Assembly: GCA_013215505.1 (NCBI GenBank) | Contig: JABSQZ010000019.1 | Span: 20,505-84,504, forward strand | DNA: 64,000 bases | Direction of reading: 5' to 3' | Source: Oceanospirillaceae bacterium | GTDB lineage: Bacteria > Pseudomonadota > Gammaproteobacteria > Pseudomonadales > Balneatricaceae | Part shown: one piece after another, positions 56,034-64,000 of the stretch | Layout of the letters: the number at the start of each line of letters is the position of its first letter | How positions within the stretch are numbered: the first letter of the stretch is position 1 | Position numbers and translations under genes: made by a program | The notes under the pieces: generated by a model | The model's database searches: none | The model's input: only the letters and a program-made list of their open reading frames with translations | Told to the model about the DNA's origin: nothing

Positions 56034-57404
56034 TCAGCTATAAGCGTCAGCGTTGTCTCTGATTTGCTGGAAACTCATTTGATTGTGGAGGGTGCCATTG
56101 CGATAGACTAATTGCAGCTGTGATTGCTCTCGCTGGGCAAATAATACTTCAGGGGAAATTCTAACCGTCTGCCCATTCTGTAAATCTAACAGGCCTTTTT
56201 TAGAGCGCTTGCCGTGGTCAGTGACCGGGTCTTTATAGACATCGCGCCACTGGCCATTAACTTTGACCGCGCTGTTTTTCATGGCAAATTTTTGGGTATC
56301 GCGATTTAACTGTTGCAACAGTCCTCCACCCATGCCAAAAGCTATGTTCTCGGTGCTCCAGCGCTTGGCGGTCATGGTCTCTAAAATGCGGCTAATGGAG
56401 GAGAGATTAACTCCATCACCTTGAATCAGTCGCACTTTGTCATTCAGTACTTTATAGCCTTTACCGTTCTCAGTGTAGCCGAATTTTTCCGCCAGAGTTT
56501 CCAGTAATATCGGCAGTATGTCTTCTGGATCACCACTGTCGGGGCGAATCACTAATGTTCCTGAGCGAGAGGTGACACTGGCGTGTAGCTGCTCTCCCCA
56601 CAAATTATTCACAGCATTAAAAATATCGTAAGAATCAGAGACGCAGGCAACCAGTCCCTCGGGAAACTGCTCTAGTACGTTGCGATATGCCTCGAGTTCC
56701 TGATCGCGGCCCCAGCTGGTGATGGTACTGTGCTCGGTAGCGGGAATAGAGAAGCCGCAGATCCCGGCTTCGTAGTAGTCCCTGGCAAAGCGTACTGCTG
56801 AGAGTGTGTCCGTGCCTGAGAAATTCACTAAGTGGGCAGCGCCCCCGATACAGGCTGACTCTTCACTGGAGACACCGCGGGCACCAAAATCGTGCAGTTT
56901 GAACGCTAATCCATCCAGTGAATCACAAGTCGCCTGCATGTAGCGTTTGATCACTTTTTTACATTCAAAAGACAGGGTGGCCACTGTGGTGGGATACCAG
57001 ACGGCTCTTAACAGTGAAGTTTCTAAATAGCTGGTGAGCCAATAAAACCTCGCATCAGTGTTAACCACAGTTACTAAAACATTTTGCGTGTGGATAACTT
57101 TGCCCTCGGGCAGTGCCCGAATCTCCAGCGGAAAGTAACCGAGTTCAATTAGCTCGCGCCAACCATCTTCATTAAACGGCACACCGTGTGCTGCCGTCAG
57201 TTCTTTGGCTTCGGCAAAATCATCCCAGTTGGGGAAAAATTGGTTTAATTCCAGCAGCGCTTTTTGCAGGCCAAAAAACAGCGTGCTATCAAACAGACCA
57301 CCGCGGCTCTCTATATAGGAGAACACTTGTTCAGTGCCAGCGGGATATTGTTTGTAATGAGAAAGTTTGTAGGAATCAGTATCGAGTATTAAGTTCTTTT
57401 TCAT
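56034..57404 (-). CDS. nadV: Nicotinamide phosphoribosyltransferase (NadV-like)
   Basis: 456 residues. Makes NMN from nicotinamide and PRPP for NAD salvage. Conserved blocks: DTDSYKLSHYKQYPAGTEQV, ESRGG, KLHDFGARGVSSEESACIGG, SVPATEHST-like FSIPATEHSTI, VIRPDSGDPED and FGMGGGLLQ. Full length. Single gene. Confidence 0.95.
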   Translation of the reverse strand: MKKNLILDTDSYKLSHYKQYPAGTEQVFSYIESRGGLFDSTLFFGLQKALLELNQFFPNWDDFAEAKELTAAHGVPFNEDGWRELIELGYFPLEIRALPEGKVIHTQNVLVTVVNTDARFYWLTSYLETSLLRAVWYPTTVATLSFECKKVIKRYMQATCDSLDGLAFKLHDFGARGVSSEESACIGGAAHLVNFSGTDTLSAVRFARDYYEAGICGFSIPATEHSTITSWGRDQELEAYRNVLEQFPEGLVACVSDSYDIFNAVNNLWGEQLHASVTSRSGTLVIRPDSGDPEDILPILLETLAEKFGYTENGKGYKVLNDKVRLIQGDGVNLSSISRILETMTAKRWSTENIAFGMGGGLLQQLNRDTQKFAMKNSAVKVNGQWRDVYKDPVTDHGKRSKKGLLDLQNGQTVRISPEVLFAQREQSQLQLVYRNGTLHNQMSFQQIRDNADAYS

Positions 57405-57685
57405 GGGACAGGCTCAAAATAAAACGGCAAGTTAGTGGCTAGCTTTATAACATCGCTTGGCTGTATAGAATCTTAGCTTGGTTTCAATGCTCTTGAATTG
57501 CTTAATTGAGACCTGGCTCTGTTCGACATTCTATACTGTAACTACAGAGGACAGAAGTGAAAAATGGCCGAATAGAACAGTCTTTGGCAACTGTTTTTAG
57601 CCAGAGTAACCGCGTCAAACAATCGACAGATAGCCCGAAATAGCGACTATCTGTGATTTTAACTGCCCGGGAGGGACTGGCCCGA

Positions 57686-60136
57686 TCAGCTGGCTTTAAG
57701 CAATGTATAGCAGTCGGCCAGCGTTAACTTGCCCCTGACTAAATTGCCTATGCCAGTGAAGGTGATAGTGGCTATAAGCGGTAAGCTCCACCACAACATC
57801 GGATGAGCGCTGACTGGTAGATCAAAAAACCTGACGCTCATGATTGCCAGCAACAGTTCGGCGACCACTGCGGCGATAGAGCCGCAGGTTATTCCCAGCA
57901 GACAAAACTCCAGTATATCTAACTGTCGGGTCTGTCTCTCGGATGCACCCAAGGTTTGCAACAGTGCCCCTTCGTAGCGCCGCTGCGCCAGCTCCTGCTG
58001 CAAAATAGTCAGTAACATCAACATCCCGGAGATTATCGTCAGTAACATCACTAAAGTAGCGCTGTCGGCTAATTTGGCGATTATGCTCTGTGCCTGTTTA
58101 AATATTTTATCAATATCAATCAGGGTAATAGTGGGGAAGGCGCGCACTAATAAAGTACTTTTTTGCCGTTGCTGCTCGGGGATATTAAAGCTGGTGATAT
58201 AAGTCAGTGGATACTGCTCTAACAGCTTAGGGGTATAGATTAGAAAAAAGTTCGGTTTAAAAGACTCCCAGTTAACTTGTCGTATGCTGGTAATAGGGGC
58301 CTCTAATAATTGCCCGCCTATAGTCAGCCCGAGAACATCACCCACTTCTAAGCCTAAGTTTTCGCTCAGCCGAGATTCGATAGACACCCCGGCGATATCC
58401 GGATTCCAGGTTCCGGCAATGACCGAGTTCTGATCGCTCAACTGTTGTTGCCAGGTGAGATTCAGCTCCCGGTGCAGGGCATGGGTTTGCGCCTGTTCCT
58501 TGCTCAGCGCACTGCCAATGCTCTGCTGATTGATCGCAATGATCCGGCCGCGCACGATTGGATAGAGTTTGGCCGCTAGTTGCTGAGTACTCATCCAGCT
58601 TTGTAGCCGGTCTTTTTCCCAGGGTTGGATATTGATGGCAAAGTGATTGGGGCTGTCTTTGGGGATCTGCCCCTGCCACTGTTCGATCAAATCGTTGCGG
58701 ACAAAGAATAGCACCGCCATGATCGCCAGCAGCACTGAAAATACCCCGGCCTGCAGCCGGTGCCAGTGACGCTGTTGTCGCAGTCGCAGTTTGAGTAGTG
58801 GTGTTAAGGCGATCCGACCCTGCAACCTTTTTACTAAGGCGACGATGATGTGCTGGGCCAAAAAGCCCGCTATCCAGCCCAAGCTTAATAGCAAACCCGT
58901 GATGACTAAGGCCAATAGCACAGAGCCCATGTATAAACTGATCGCTACTAAGAGCAACAGGGCGCAGCTTAAATAGTGCCAGCGGCTCCCGGTAACACTG
59001 CTGTCTTTACGCAGCATCTGCAAAATAGAAATTTTTCCCAGTGGCAGTAGTGTCGGCAGGCCCAGGATAAACAAGATGGCAAGGGCCAGCAGCGGACTAG
59101 TAATAATAGAGGCAATGCTTAAATCGGATATATGCGGAATAAACTCACTCATTTGCACCGCGATCAACTGATGCAAAAACAGGCCGATGCCAGTCCCCAG
59201 AAGTGCCGCGATCAACCAGCCACTGACCAGTTGCATGCTGTAAATGATCAATAATTGCCTGGGAGTCATACCTAAGCTGAGCAGCAGTGCTGAACGGGTG
59301 CGCTGATCACTGCTGTAGCGCTGTAAACTGAGCAGTATCGCCACCGCTCCCAGTAACAGCGATAACAGCGCACTGAGCTTGAGGTAGCGGCTGGCGTTGG
59401 AGACCGAGTTGTTATTCAGTTGCCGGTCGTCTCTGGCGTTAATTAACCGCTGACCTTTGACTAAAGTGCTTTTCCACTGCTGTTGCAGAGCGATGATTTG
59501 CGGTTGCTCGCCACTGACCAGCAGCCTGAAATTGGCCCGACTGCCAGGCGCTAAAATTCCCGTGGCTTCGAGCTGATCGCTACGCATAATAATCTGTGGG
59601 TTAAAGTTGGCAAACCCCGTGCCCCGGTCCGGGCTGTCGATCAGTATACGGCTGAGTTTAAATTCGCTGTAACCCAAAAACAGGCTGTCGCCAAGGTTTA
59701 AGCCCAAACGGCTCAACAAGCTTTTGTCTGCCCAAACGGTGTCTTTTTCGGGAATCCCAGAGTGTTCGGGCGGCTCAGTTTTGATCACCCCCAGTAGCGG
59801 ATAGGGGCTGCTGACGGCGCGCACAGTACTGAGCACATTGTTTTCATTGCCCTCTGCCATACTGATAAATTGAGTGACTCTGGTGGCTTGTAGTCCCGCA
59901 GCCAGCGCCTGTTGATATTTATCTTCCGCTATCCGCTGCTGGCTGCGCAGTACCAGATCTGCACCCATTATTTCGGCGCTCTGCTGGGTCAAACTGCTGT
60001 ACAGCCGATCGCTGGTGGTGGTCAGTAAAGTGACTAAAGTGGTCATCATAAACAGCGACAACATGAGTGTTAACCAGTCGGACCTGCGCCATTGACTGCG
60101 AATTTGCCTGCTTGCCAGTCGCCATACCGGGCTCAT
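57686..60136 (-). CDS. FtsX-family ABC permease (YbbP-like)
   Basis: 816 residues, about 10 membrane segments and large periplasmic domains, with an FtsX fold at both halves (LSLLLGAVAILLSLQRYSS; LTIISGMLMLLTILQQELAQ). Start overlaps the ATPase stop by 4 bp. Resembles YbbP, which lies beside tesA in E. coli. Likely exports a lipid or hydrophobic compound; unproven. Confidence 0.9.
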   Translation of the reverse strand: MSPVWRLASRQIRSQWRRSDWLTLMLSLFMMTTLVTLLTTTSDRLYSSLTQQSAEIMGADLVLRSQQRIAEDKYQQALAAGLQATRVTQFISMAEGNENNVLSTVRAVSSPYPLLGVIKTEPPEHSGIPEKDTVWADKSLLSRLGLNLGDSLFLGYSEFKLSRILIDSPDRGTGFANFNPQIIMRSDQLEATGILAPGSRANFRLLVSGEQPQIIALQQQWKSTLVKGQRLINARDDRQLNNNSVSNASRYLKLSALLSLLLGAVAILLSLQRYSSDQRTRSALLLSLGMTPRQLLIIYSMQLVSGWLIAALLGTGIGLFLHQLIAVQMSEFIPHISDLSIASIITSPLLALAILFILGLPTLLPLGKISILQMLRKDSSVTGSRWHYLSCALLLLVAISLYMGSVLLALVITGLLLSLGWIAGFLAQHIIVALVKRLQGRIALTPLLKLRLRQQRHWHRLQAGVFSVLLAIMAVLFFVRNDLIEQWQGQIPKDSPNHFAINIQPWEKDRLQSWMSTQQLAAKLYPIVRGRIIAINQQSIGSALSKEQAQTHALHRELNLTWQQQLSDQNSVIAGTWNPDIAGVSIESRLSENLGLEVGDVLGLTIGGQLLEAPITSIRQVNWESFKPNFFLIYTPKLLEQYPLTYITSFNIPEQQRQKSTLLVRAFPTITLIDIDKIFKQAQSIIAKLADSATLVMLLTIISGMLMLLTILQQELAQRRYEGALLQTLGASERQTRQLDILEFCLLGITCGSIAAVVAELLLAIMSVRFFDLPVSAHPMLWWSLPLIATITFTGIGNLVRGKLTLADCYTLLKAS

Positions 60137-60822
60137 TTAATGACCTCGGTCAGTTGCCCTTCGAGAAGATTAAACATTCGGTCACAGCGCGAGGCCAGAT
60201 GCACATCATGGGTAATCAAAATTAAGGTCGCCTGGGTTTTAGCGCTGAAATCAAACAGCAACTCAATAATGTTGTCACCGGTTTTAGTATCTAAATTACC
60301 GGTAGGCTCATCGGCAAATAACAAACTCGGCGCCGTGACAAAGGCTCGGGCAATCGCCACTCGCTGCTGTTCACCACCGGATAACTGCGCGGGAAAGTGA
60401 CTGATTCTGGGGGCGAGTCCGACGGCTTCTAACCAGTGTTTTGCCTGTTGCTCGCTGTCTGCATGGCCTTGAATATCCAGTGGCAATTGAGTATTTTCCA
60501 GGGCGCTGAGCTCAGGTAATAAGTGAAAGGACTGGAATACAAAGCTGATGTTTTTTGACCGCCACTGTGCTTTTTGCTGCTGCTGCATACTGTTTAAATC
60601 GACCCCGGCCAGGCTGACAGTGCCGTCGGTGGGGGTGTCCAGGCAGGCGAGCAGTGATAAAAGTGTAGATTTACCTGTACCTGACGGGCCGATAATGGCT
60701 ACACTCTCACCTTTATGGATCTGTAAATTCAGGTCCTTAAACAGTGATATTTCGCCGTCAGTACTGGAAAATGATTTAGATAAACGCTGCGCATCAATCG
60801 CCAAAGGGGTCGTCAACTGCAT
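60133..60822 (-). CDS. ybbA: ABC transporter ATPase (YbbA/LolD-like)
   Basis: 229 residues. Walker A GPSGTGKST, Q-loop, signature LSGGEQQRVAIARAFV, Walker B LLFADEPTGNLD. Partner of the YbbP-like permease. Its start codon overlaps the divergent tesA start by two bases (CATG at 60820-60823). Confidence 0.95.
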   Translation of the reverse strand: MQLTTPLAIDAQRLSKSFSSTDGEISLFKDLNLQIHKGESVAIIGPSGTGKSTLLSLLACLDTPTDGTVSLAGVDLNSMQQQQKAQWRSKNISFVFQSFHLLPELSALENTQLPLDIQGHADSEQQAKHWLEAVGLAPRISHFPAQLSGGEQQRVAIARAFVTAPSLLFADEPTGNLDTKTGDNIIELLFDFSAKTQATLILITHDVHLASRCDRMFNLLEGQLTEVIK

Positions 60823-61432
60823 GAAAATAATCCGCTTATTAATATTGTTAGTGTTATTTGCTACTCAGAGTGTCTCTGCAAAAACCTTGCTGGTATTAGG
60901 TGATAGCTTATCGGCAGCCTACAACATGCAACAGCAGCAGGGCTGGGTGGCGCTAATGGCTGACCGCATCAAACAAAACTATCCCGATGTGGCTGTTATT
61001 AACGCCAGTATCAGCGGCGAGACCACCAGTGGCGGACTCACACGTTTACCAGAACTCATTGATAGACACCAGCCTGATTATATAGTTCTTGAATTGGCGG
61101 CAAATGATGGCTTACGTGGCACTTCGTTGAAAATTATTAAGCAAAACATTCAACAGCTTATTAGCTTAGCTAAGCAGGCCGAGGCAAAGGTGACTTTAGT
61201 CGGGGTGCGCTTGCCCTCCAACTACGGTCCCAGATATACCGAGAAATTCTTTAATATATTTGAGCAATTAGCCGAACTTGAACAAGTGTACAGAGTGCCA
61301 TTTCTGATGCAAAATGTAGCGCTGAATCCAGAGCTGATGCAGGCTGACAGGTTACACCCTAATGCCGCTGCACAAACTATTATCCTGGAGAATGTCTGGG
61401 GAAGTATTGCACAGATGTTGGGGGAGAAATAG
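60821..61432 (+). CDS. tesA: Multifunctional acyl-CoA thioesterase I / lysophospholipase (TesA, SGNH hydrolase)
   Basis: 203 residues from ATG 60821 (AAAGGGG upstream, inside ybbA). Signal peptide (LLILLVLFATQSVSA); SGNH blocks LVLGDSLSAAYN (nucleophile Ser), NASISGETTSGG, ELAANDGLRG and DRLHPNAAAQ. Periplasmic esterase. The ybbA-ybbP/tesA arrangement matches E. coli. An in-frame start at 60548 lies inside ybbA and is rejected. Confidence 0.95.
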   Translation: MKIIRLLILLVLFATQSVSAKTLLVLGDSLSAAYNMQQQQGWVALMADRIKQNYPDVAVINASISGETTSGGLTRLPELIDRHQPDYIVLELAANDGLRGTSLKIIKQNIQQLISLAKQAEAKVTLVGVRLPSNYGPRYTEKFFNIFEQLAELEQVYRVPFLMQNVALNPELMQADRLHPNAAAQTIILENVWGSIAQMLGEK

Positions 61433-61438
61433 ACTAGT

Positions 61439-61494
61439 TGGAAGTTGGAAGTTGGAAGTTGGAAGTTGGAAGTCGGAAGTCGGAAGTCGGAAGT
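61439..61494. repeat. Heptanucleotide repeat (TGGAAGT)5(CGGAAGT)3
   Basis: Eight 7-base units between tesA and its terminator. TGGAAGT is the reverse complement of the ACTTCCA unit at 3504-3538. Confidence 0.96.
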
Positions 61495-61504
61495 AGGTAG
61501 ACGT

Positions 61505-61532
61505 AAAAAAAGCAGCCGGGGCTGCTTTTTTT
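61505..61532. terminator. Bidirectional terminator between tesA and cytochrome c5
   Basis: AAAAAAAGCAGCC, two-base loop, GGCTGCTTTTTTT (61505-61517, 61520-61532): GC-rich stem flanked by A and T runs. Confidence 0.9.
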
Positions 61533-61546
61533 GTGGCGCGCCGTAT

Positions 61547-61993
61547 TTAAGGTGCGCTTTTGATCATGTGTTCGATTGCAGCTTGTAGCTCGTCATCGCT
61601 ACAATCACCACACAATCCCTTTGCCGGCATCGCATTGATACCAGAGATAGCAGTGGCAAGCAGTGCTTCTATGCCTCTGGCGTTGCGGTCAGTCCATTCT
61701 GAAGTACCGAACTTCGGAGCGCCTGATACGCCAGCGGCGTGGCACAGAGCACATTTTGTGTCGTAAACTTCTACGCCGGTTCTGGCAGGACCACTTGCTG
61801 CAACTGCGGTAACCGCACCGCCACAAGAGTCATCACCTTCTACACAGACTTGGCCAACAGGCTTGATTCGCTCAATTAACTTGTCTTGTGATGTGGCATG
61901 GGTATTAAAAGATAAAAGTAAGCTTAAACCTAAAACACTAGCGATAGATGCTATTTTTAAAGTTAAATTCACTGGGGTGGCCTCGTTAGTCAT
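61547..61993 (-). CDS. Cytochrome c5-type electron carrier
   Basis: 148 residues from ATG 61993 (other in-frame starts at 62011 and TTG 62077). Signal peptide (IASIASVLGLSLLLSFNTHA). Heme site CALCHAAG, axial Met in NAMPAKG, and the extra disulfide CGDC typical of c5. Periplasmic electron carrier that may accept electrons from SoxXA/SoxCD and pass them to an oxidase; inference. Confidence 0.9.
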   Translation of the reverse strand: MTNEATPVNLTLKIASIASVLGLSLLLSFNTHATSQDKLIERIKPVGQVCVEGDDSCGGAVTAVAASGPARTGVEVYDTKCALCHAAGVSGAPKFGTSEWTDRNARGIEALLATAISGINAMPAKGLCGDCSDDELQAAIEHMIKSAP

Positions 61994-62317
61994 AGTATAT
62001 GGATTGTCCATCACAGAAGTATTTTTATAAAACAACTGTCTAGCAATCTCAGTATTTAGTTTCAGGCAAGTATACAAGTAAAAGTGCGTGACGAAAATGC
62101 AGTTTTGTCCTCTGTGCTATTAAAGATAGCTGTTTTTCACTATTTTTGACCCATTCTGGGTTTATTCGTATAAATTCACCGACAAAGCCGAGTTGCCAGA
62201 TTGTAAATGCAGCCAATTATAGGGTTTATTTCCCGGCAGTCGCTTAGATGCATAGACAGTACGCCAGCACATAGGTAATATACTGCTCCGCGACATGCAT
62301 GACTTAGTCGTTACAGT

Positions 62318-62394
62318 GCGCCTGTAGCTCAGCTGGATAGAGTAGTAGGTTCCGATCCTATTGGTCGGGGGTTCGAATCCCTCCAGGCGTACCA
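62318..62394 (+). tRNA. tRNA-Arg (anticodon CCG)
   Basis: 77 bases. Acceptor arms GCGCCTG/CAGGCGT (one G-T pair), D stem GCTC/GAGT, anticodon stem GTAGG/CCTAT with loop TTCCGAT (anticodon CCG, reads CGG), T stem GGGGG/CCCTC with TTCGAAT loop, and encoded CCA end. A tyrosine integrase follows 95 bp downstream. Confidence 0.95.
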
Positions 62395-62489
62395 CTTCTT
62401 ATAGTCCAACTCTTTGTTTCTTAAAGAATTAGTGCCATAATCAAGCCCCGAACGGTATCACAATTGGTAACACAACCAGTGAGTACACC

Positions 62490-63830
62490 GTGCCAGTTCT
62501 TATACACCAAGTTGGGCCACTCTCAGTGACAATCCGTTATCTTTGGCAAAAGACCCCTGTCTCGCCTTTTTATTACAGACGTAGAATTCCGACCGATGTC
62601 GCTCGCCAGCTAGGCAAGACCATGAGCGTCAAAGCGTTAAAGACCCGAGACAAACTGTTAGCCGCTAAACAGATCACTGTACTGACCCGTATTGACGATG
62701 ACTTGTGGTATCGGCTGCGAAACGGTATTACACCTGAAGGTTCACTTGAAGAAGCACAGGCACTGTTAGCCCGCTTTGACCTCGAAGCTAAGCCCATATC
62801 CCAGCAACGGGAGAATGAGATTAATATCGATCATTTCTTTGATACCCTCAGCGCTAAAGCCCCAAACGATGAACACCCTATAGATGTATTAGCTGACCAT
62901 GAGCTAAGGGCGTTAGCTATCCTTAATGACAGAGATCAATTCACTCTGACAGATGCTAAGCGTCTATACCTTAAGAAGCGTAATGGGATTGATAAAACCG
63001 CCAAAAACCGCAAGCTACGCAACGTGACAAATGCTGCCTTTGCTCCGGTGTTGGAATTACTTGGCGACAGAGAGATTACCAAGTACAAACGGGTCGATAT
63101 TTCTACTGTAATAGAAGCAGGACTAGCGAAAGGGTTAAAGACAGCCACTCTTAAACGTCAACTGGGCATAGTACGTGCGGCGATCAACGATCTGATCAGA
63201 GAATACGAGCTGCATAGCATGCACAACCCATTCAAAGAGTTTGATATCCCGAATCTACTGGAAGACGCAAACGACCGCGCCTCTTTAGACATACAGCAGA
63301 TAGCCAGTTTACGTGAGTTCATCTCCAGTACCGAAGGTAGCACGGCAGATATCATCGGAATGTTATTGGATACAGGCTCCAGGTTATCTGACCTACTGGG
63401 ACTGAAGATCACAGATGTGCAACTGGATGCTGACATCCCCCATATTATATTCCACAAAAACTCTTTTCGTCGGCTCAAGACCAAAGCCTCAGTGCGTAAA
63501 GTGCCTTTGGTAGGTGCTGCGCTGTTCTGCGCTAAAAGGGCAGTGGCTAGTGCTACTACTTTGTTTGTGTTCGACAGGTATGTAGTAGTAGCAGAAGAGC
63601 GCATCAGAAACGAAGGTGCATCAGCGACTGTGAATAAAGCCTTGGGCCGTTTAGGCTGTTTGACCTGTCACTGCATGCGTCACACGATGCGTACTAGACT
63701 ACGTAATGCTGATGTACCTGCAGTAAGGGCTGAAGAGCTACAAGGTTGGAGCCGCGTGTCCATTGCTGATCAGTACGGAGAACAAACTGCCCTCAGGAAC
63801 CTACAAGCGGATCTGTTGAATACGCTTTAG
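62490..63830 (+). CDS. int: Tyrosine-type site-specific integrase
   Basis: 446 residues (GTG start, weak ribosome-binding site). N-terminal arm domain (YRRRIPTDVARQLG), core-binding domain (about 150-255), catalytic domain with Arg298 (TGSRLSDLL), Lys in RLKTKASVRKVPL, His398-x-x-Arg401 (RHTMR), Trp in LQGWS, and nucleophile Tyr429 (ADQYGEQT). All catalytic residues are present. Beside tRNA-Arg it marks an integrated element whose remainder is outside the window. Confidence 0.92.
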   Translation: MPVLIHQVGPLSVTIRYLWQKTPVSPFYYRRRIPTDVARQLGKTMSVKALKTRDKLLAAKQITVLTRIDDDLWYRLRNGITPEGSLEEAQALLARFDLEAKPISQQRENEINIDHFFDTLSAKAPNDEHPIDVLADHELRALAILNDRDQFTLTDAKRLYLKKRNGIDKTAKNRKLRNVTNAAFAPVLELLGDREITKYKRVDISTVIEAGLAKGLKTATLKRQLGIVRAAINDLIREYELHSMHNPFKEFDIPNLLEDANDRASLDIQQIASLREFISSTEGSTADIIGMLLDTGSRLSDLLGLKITDVQLDADIPHIIFHKNSFRRLKTKASVRKVPLVGAALFCAKRAVASATTLFVFDRYVVVAEERIRNEGASATVNKALGRLGCLTCHCMRHTMRTRLRNADVPAVRAEELQGWSRVSIADQYGEQTALRNLQADLLNTL

Positions 63831-63951
63831 TGGTGTTGTGGGTGGTTTCCATTGATAGAGTCAGGAGAGTTAGCTGTTATCAGATTGGGTAGTTGGTTTA
63901 GGCCAGGAGCGATTTACAGGCTTGTAAACAGATAAAGGGCATCAAGCAGGC

Positions 63952-64000
63952 GGGGGGGGCGGCGGGGGGGGGGGGGGGGGGGCGGGGGGGGGGGGGGGGG
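63952..64000. other. Poly-G end, probable assembly or sequencing artefact
   Basis: Forty-nine bases of G with three Cs at the window end, unlike any sequence nearby. 63831-63951 before it holds nothing recognisable. Confidence 0.85.

Noticed and set aside
55871..56062. 63-codon ORF overlapping the nadV end
   Set aside because: Overlaps the NadV stop on the other strand and has no coding features.
57082..57096. Consensus DnaA box on the minus strand
   Set aside because: It lies inside the nadV coding region and stands alone, so chance is the simplest explanation.
62162..62395. 77-codon minus-strand ORF beginning MVRLEGFEPPTN
   Set aside because: It is antisense to the tRNA-Arg gene; this start is a well-known false translation of reversed tRNA sequence.

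Overview
The window looks like chromosomal DNA from a free-living, probably marine, gammaproteobacterium. Evidence for the class: the gmk-rpoZ-spoT block, an Rsd/AlgQ anti-sigma-70 protein, a proteobacterial-type gshA, the yheS/TIGR02444 pair, a stand-alone second EF-G (fusA2), and a small membrane ORF translationally coupled to a CbrA-type symporter-kinase. A Pseudomonadales/Cellvibrionales-like lineage is plausible, but genus cannot be fixed from this sequence. The most coherent biology is lithotrophic or mixotrophic oxidation of reduced sulfur.

Layout. 1-3.4 kb: end of a TRAP transporter operon (DctM) with a strange HMG-CoA-lyase-like protein, a LysR regulator and a VOC protein. 3.5-4.9 kb: NUDIX hydrolase and exported DUF302 protein. 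5.1-13 kb: a full Sox cluster, soxC-D-X-Y-Z-A-K-B, an exported alpha/beta hydrolase and a SoxW-like thioredoxin, facing a YeeE/TsuA-type thiosulfate transporter. 14.4-18.3 kb: small ORF plus SSS-symporter/histidine kinase, and an orphan periplasmic binding protein. 18.4-21.7 kb: chromate transporter ChrA, a rhodanese-ChrB fusion and a divergent LysR. 21.8-28.2 kb: second sulfur block with persulfide dioxygenase, a DUF442-sulfide:quinone oxidoreductase fusion, a SulP permease and an Fe/2OG dioxygenase whose 3' end is repeated downstream. 28.2-35.7 kb: DUF1203 protein, small membrane protein, desaturase, chemoreceptor, DMT exporter and MocR regulator. 35.8-53 kb: housekeeping (fusA2, gmk, rpoZ, spoT, HDOD, yheS, FKBP, WD40 lipoprotein, rsd, fliL-like, gshA, azlCD). 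52.8-55.5 kb: MarR-GNAT/AzlCD and LysE/AraC export modules. 56-62 kb: nadV-like, ABC exporter pair, tesA, cytochrome c5. 62.3 kb to end: tRNA-Arg(CCG) followed by a tyrosine integrase, the probable edge of an integrated element, then a poly-G stretch that looks like an assembly artefact.

How the genes fit together: thiosulfate would be imported or sensed at the envelope and oxidised by SoxXA-YZ-B-CD, with SoxW keeping SoxY/SoxA thiols active. Sulfide would be oxidised by SQR to sulfane sulfur and then by the persulfide dioxygenase to sulfite, and SulP could move the sulfate produced. Cytochrome c5 may accept electrons. 

The main oddities are a DRE-TIM lyase-like protein lacking nearly all catalytic residues; a DUF442 phosphatase-like domain joined to SQR by a microsatellite-encoded Thr/Glu linker; tandem gene-tail duplications with mostly synonymous divergence; heptanucleotide tandem repeats (the same unit at both ends of the window, inverted); a multiply disrupted glutathione S-transferase remnant; and a cluster of DnaA-box-like 9-mers. 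I saw no CRISPR array, rRNA or intact insertion sequence.
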